Shown: in pieces, positions 6,741-8,100 of the stretch | Layout of the letters: every line of letters starts with the position of its first letter | How positions within the stretch are numbered: the stretch's first letter is position 1 | DNA from: Promethearchaeota archaeon | GTDB lineage: Archaea > Asgardarchaeota > Lokiarchaeia > Sigynarchaeales > SOKP01 | Length of the DNA stretch: 8,100 nucleotides | NCBI GenBank assembly: GCA_004524425.1 | Contig: SDNN01000132.1 | Coordinates: 1 to 8,100 of the forward strand | Direction: 5' to 3' | The notes under the pieces: model-generated | What the model was told of the DNA's origin: nothing | Seen by the model: only the letters and a program-made list of their open reading frames with translations | The model's database searches: none | Program-made: the position numbers and the translations under genes

Positions 6741-6790
6741 TTAAAATATCTTAATAATTATTGAGTAATAAAAAGTTTATATTAATTTTT
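6741..6790 (-). promoter_or_regulatory. Candidate promoter of the methyltransferase gene
   Basis: Two TATA-like options lie in the 118-base gap before the gene. One is GATATTTTAA, centred about 28 bases before the ATG at 6719, which would give a leaderless transcript. The other is TTAATATAAAC (6775-6785), about 60 bases before it, which would give a leader of about 30 bases. Either is plausible; neither can be preferred from sequence alone. Confidence 0.35.
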
Positions 6791-6797
6791 ATTAATG

Positions 6798-6813
6798 TAG
6801 TAAAAAAGAGAGA
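6798..6813 (-). terminator. T-tract after the coiled-coil/PLD-like gene
   Basis: On the minus strand TCTCTCTTTTTTACTA lies 25-40 bases past the stop codon at 6838-6840. It is a pyrimidine run with six consecutive T on the coding strand, suited to archaeal termination. No hairpin is evident. It suggests that this gene and the methyltransferase may be separate transcription units. Confidence 0.35.
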
Positions 6814-6837
6814 TTGGAAAACGATAGAGATATGAAA

Positions 6838-7374
6838 TTATCTCATGAAGCTTGGCAACATCGCGCTAAAAATTTCCGCGATTTTTCGTAGCTTCTGTCG
6901 TTCTTTAATCATGGTCACGATTAATACAGATTGAGAAATTTCTTCTTTATCCAGTGATCCTCCTGAATAAATTGCCTTATCCGTATTAAATACTAACAAA
7001 TATCTTACATTTGGGTTATTTATCACGCTAATTCCAGAGGTATTGGCCAAATCATCATAAATTTTTTGGTAAGGTTTTTCTAATAATCTTCTATCTTTAG
7101 TTATTATTAGAACGGGGATCCCTTTATTCGCGACTTTTTTTAACTCTATACTATAGAATTCGTCAATTTTCGGTGACACGATATTTAGTTGGTCTTCAGT
7201 AGAGTTAATAAATTCGATTAAAGTATTATTAAGATATTCTTTGTTATCCTCGCTTCCTGAAGCTTCTAGTTGTATGTTTCCGACTAATGCTAGCAATTTT
7301 TGCTCGTAATCTTCTACCTGATCTTTTAAACGACGGTTTTCAACTCTTAATTCATTAAGTCTGTCAGAAATAAT
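6838..7374 (-). CDS. Coiled-coil protein with degenerate PLD-like domain; start codon uncertain
   Basis: The C-terminal ~130 residues resemble a phospholipase D-like fold: Q-L-N-I-V-S-P-K-I-D, then a helix, G-I-P-V-L-I-I-T, and a segment around N-P-N-V-R-Y-L-L-V. In active PLD enzymes that last segment carries H-x-K-x4-D. Here it reads R-Y-L, and the following S-G-G-S-L is a weak echo of the usual G-S-x-N, so phosphodiesterase activity is unlikely. The first canonical start in frame is TTG at 7296 (152 residues). However, the same frame stays open to 7374, after a TGA at 7375-7377. It encodes a regular coiled coil there (L-N-E-L-R-V-E-N-R-R-L-K-D-Q-V) with hydrophobic residues at a and d positions. 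The real protein therefore probably begins about 26 codons earlier. It would start at an AUU, or at the ATG at 7376-7378 if a one-base indel lies in between. Its role is unknown; a DNA- or partner-binding function is possible. Confidence 0.7.
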   Translation of the reverse strand: MISDRLNELRVENRRLKDQVEDYEQKLLALVGNIQLEASGSEDNKEYLNNTLIEFINSTEDQLNIVSPKIDEFYSIELKKVANKGIPVLIITKDRRLLEKPYQKIYDDLANTSGISVINNPNVRYLLVFNTDKAIYSGGSLDKEEISQSVLIVTMIKERQKLRKIAEIFSAMLPSFMR

Positions 7375-7381
7375 TCATCAC

Positions 7382-7440
7382 TTTTTATAATGTTAATAAT
7401 TTCTGTATCTTATCTAATTTTTTTATAATTTTTATAATTT
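7382..7440 (-). promoter_or_regulatory. Repeated TATA-like promoter region of the coiled-coil/PLD-like gene
   Basis: The 104-base gap upstream of the gene contains ATTATAAAAA-like sequence three times on the minus strand: a tandem pair within 7421-7440 and a third copy near 7382-7392. The tandem pair lies 50-65 bases before the likely start. GTGAT, part of the archaeal Shine-Dalgarno consensus, occurs at 7377-7381, too close to the AUU to work normally. The rest of the gap is A-rich on the minus strand and holds no gene. Confidence 0.35.
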
Positions 7441-7478
7441 TTTATTTTTTTTACTCTGTTTTTTAACATTTTTGGCTC

Positions 7479-8100
7479 TTAATCAACAATTGATAATTTT
7501 TTCCAAGGCTTTCCAAATAAAATAAATGAGCTGATAGCTAAACCACTTTTCGATTTTCTTCGAGCTTCGACAAGTGCCATTCCTTGATTATTTTGTTTAA
7601 AACAGTTTGTATAGAATGCTAATAATATCTCTCTTGTATCTTTATTAAATAATGGATAAATCCGGGAGACTATTCCCGTAATTGTCTTGAAATTAAATAT
7701 ACTTATTATTTCTCCAAAATTTCTTAACACATTTTTTAATTTTTGTCCCTTGATATCAAATAATTGCGCATTAAAAATCAGTATTGGTTCAACCTGCGTT
7801 GGATTGTTATCCAAGGCTTTTTTAATTTCCTTGAAGGTAATAATATTATTATCATTTGTAAGGATAAAACTGTCTTTTGGGCTATATTTGGAATAAAAAA
7901 TATTTCCTATAAAATGAATCACATGATTAGCACCTTGAGTTAAATTTGCTAAGATTTTTTCTCTAGATGCATTGAATCCATTTAATAGGGTCATTTTATT
8001 AATTTCAGATCGATTATTAAGAAATGCCGTGACATGATTCAATTCCTCCATCCCTTCTGGAAAGGGATAAATTAAGATTTTCTTTTTGTTTTCTTCATCC
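7479..8100 (-). CDS. CHAT-domain protein with both catalytic residues lost (5' end beyond window)
   Basis: The frame is open to the right edge. The in-frame ATG at 8049-8051 is internal, because the preceding codons continue the fold (K-K-K-I-L-I-Y-P-F-P-E-G). The visible 207 residues follow the CHAT (caspase HetF associated with TPRs) clan CD protease layout: an N-terminal strand, L-L-N-G-F-N-A-S-R-E-K-I-L, V-I-H-F-I-G-N, I-L-I-F-N-A-Q and G-I-V-S-R-I-Y-P-L-F-N. The conserved L-L-A-F-Y, A-L-V-E-A-R and F-I-L-F-G-K-P-W then follow. Active CHAT proteases have H-F-x-G-H-G and N-A-C. Here the catalytic His is Asn (codon 7902-7904) and the Cys is Gln (codon 7764-7766), so the protease is predicted dead. 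It may act as a scaffold or sensor. Any N-terminal TPR or other domain lies outside the window. Confidence 0.8.
   Translation of the reverse strand, partial: DEENKKKILIYPFPEGMEELNHVTAFLNNRSEINKMTLLNGFNASREKILANLTQGANHVIHFIGNIFYSKYSPKDSFILTNDNNIITFKEIKKALDNNPTQVEPILIFNAQLFDIKGQKLKNVLRNFGEIISIFNFKTITGIVSRIYPLFNKDTREILLAFYTNCFKQNNQGMALVEARRKSKSGLAISSFILFGKPWKKLSIVD

Noticed and set aside
7687..7896. Plus-strand 69-residue open frame opposite the CHAT gene
   Set aside because: The conserved CHAT blocks on the minus strand explain the region; the opposite frame is a shadow.
8049..8051. ATG as the start codon of the CHAT protein
   Set aside because: The upstream in-frame codons continue to the window edge and encode the first beta strand of the CHAT fold, so this Met is internal.
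1..8100. CRISPR array, tRNA, rRNA or insertion sequence
   Set aside because: No spaced direct repeats, cloverleaf-like sequence, conserved RNA blocks, transposase or terminal inverted repeats were seen on either strand.

Overview
This AT-rich 8.1 kb window looks like genomic DNA from an archaeon, most plausibly an Asgard-type lineage (moderate confidence). Signs of this are an MglA-like small GTPase with the T-V-x-G-Q form of the G3 box, a Dpm1-like polyprenol-phosphate glycosyltransferase, an MJ0936/YfcE-type phosphodiesterase, TATA elements at archaeal spacing and almost no Shine-Dalgarno sequences. No rRNA, tRNA, CRISPR array, insertion sequence or integrase is visible. The longest stretch without a gene is under 200 bases.

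Layout. Positions 1-57 hold the 3' end of a plus-strand gene. A plus-strand metallophosphoesterase (123-656) follows. Facing it on the minus strand are a Dpm1-like glycosyltransferase (718-1479) and, upstream of that, an unrecognised 233-residue protein (1606-2307). A divergent promoter region (2308-2491) separates these from a plus-strand gene (2492-3586) for a 364-residue protein. That protein has a disordered N-terminus, a helical middle and a C-terminal HEPN-like domain with an R-x4-H motif. From 3688 to the right edge everything is on the minus strand. In transcription order, right to left, these are: the C-terminal part of a CHAT (caspase-like) protein cut by the window edge (7479-8100), a coiled-coil plus PLD-like protein (6838-7374), an Eco57I-type N6-adenine DNA methyltransferase with no visible nuclease (4470-6719), and the MglA-like GTPase (3688-4302).

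How the genes may work together. The left half looks like ordinary housekeeping genes. The right part has some flavour of a defence or signalling island: a DNA methyltransferase without a recognised restriction partner, next to two apparent pseudoenzymes. The CHAT fold has lost both catalytic residues (His to Asn, Cys to Gln), and the PLD-like domain has lost its H-x-K motif. A HEPN-like protein lies about 0.9 kb beyond the methyltransferase, across the GTPase gene. The intergenic gaps are about 100-170 bases, each with its own promoter-like and terminator-like AT-rich sequence. Joint function is therefore a hypothesis and not a read-out of operon structure.

The most notable sequence-level observations are the catalytically dead CHAT domain, the degenerate PLD domain whose coiled-coil 5' extension lacks a canonical start codon, and the HEPN motif in an otherwise unannotatable protein.
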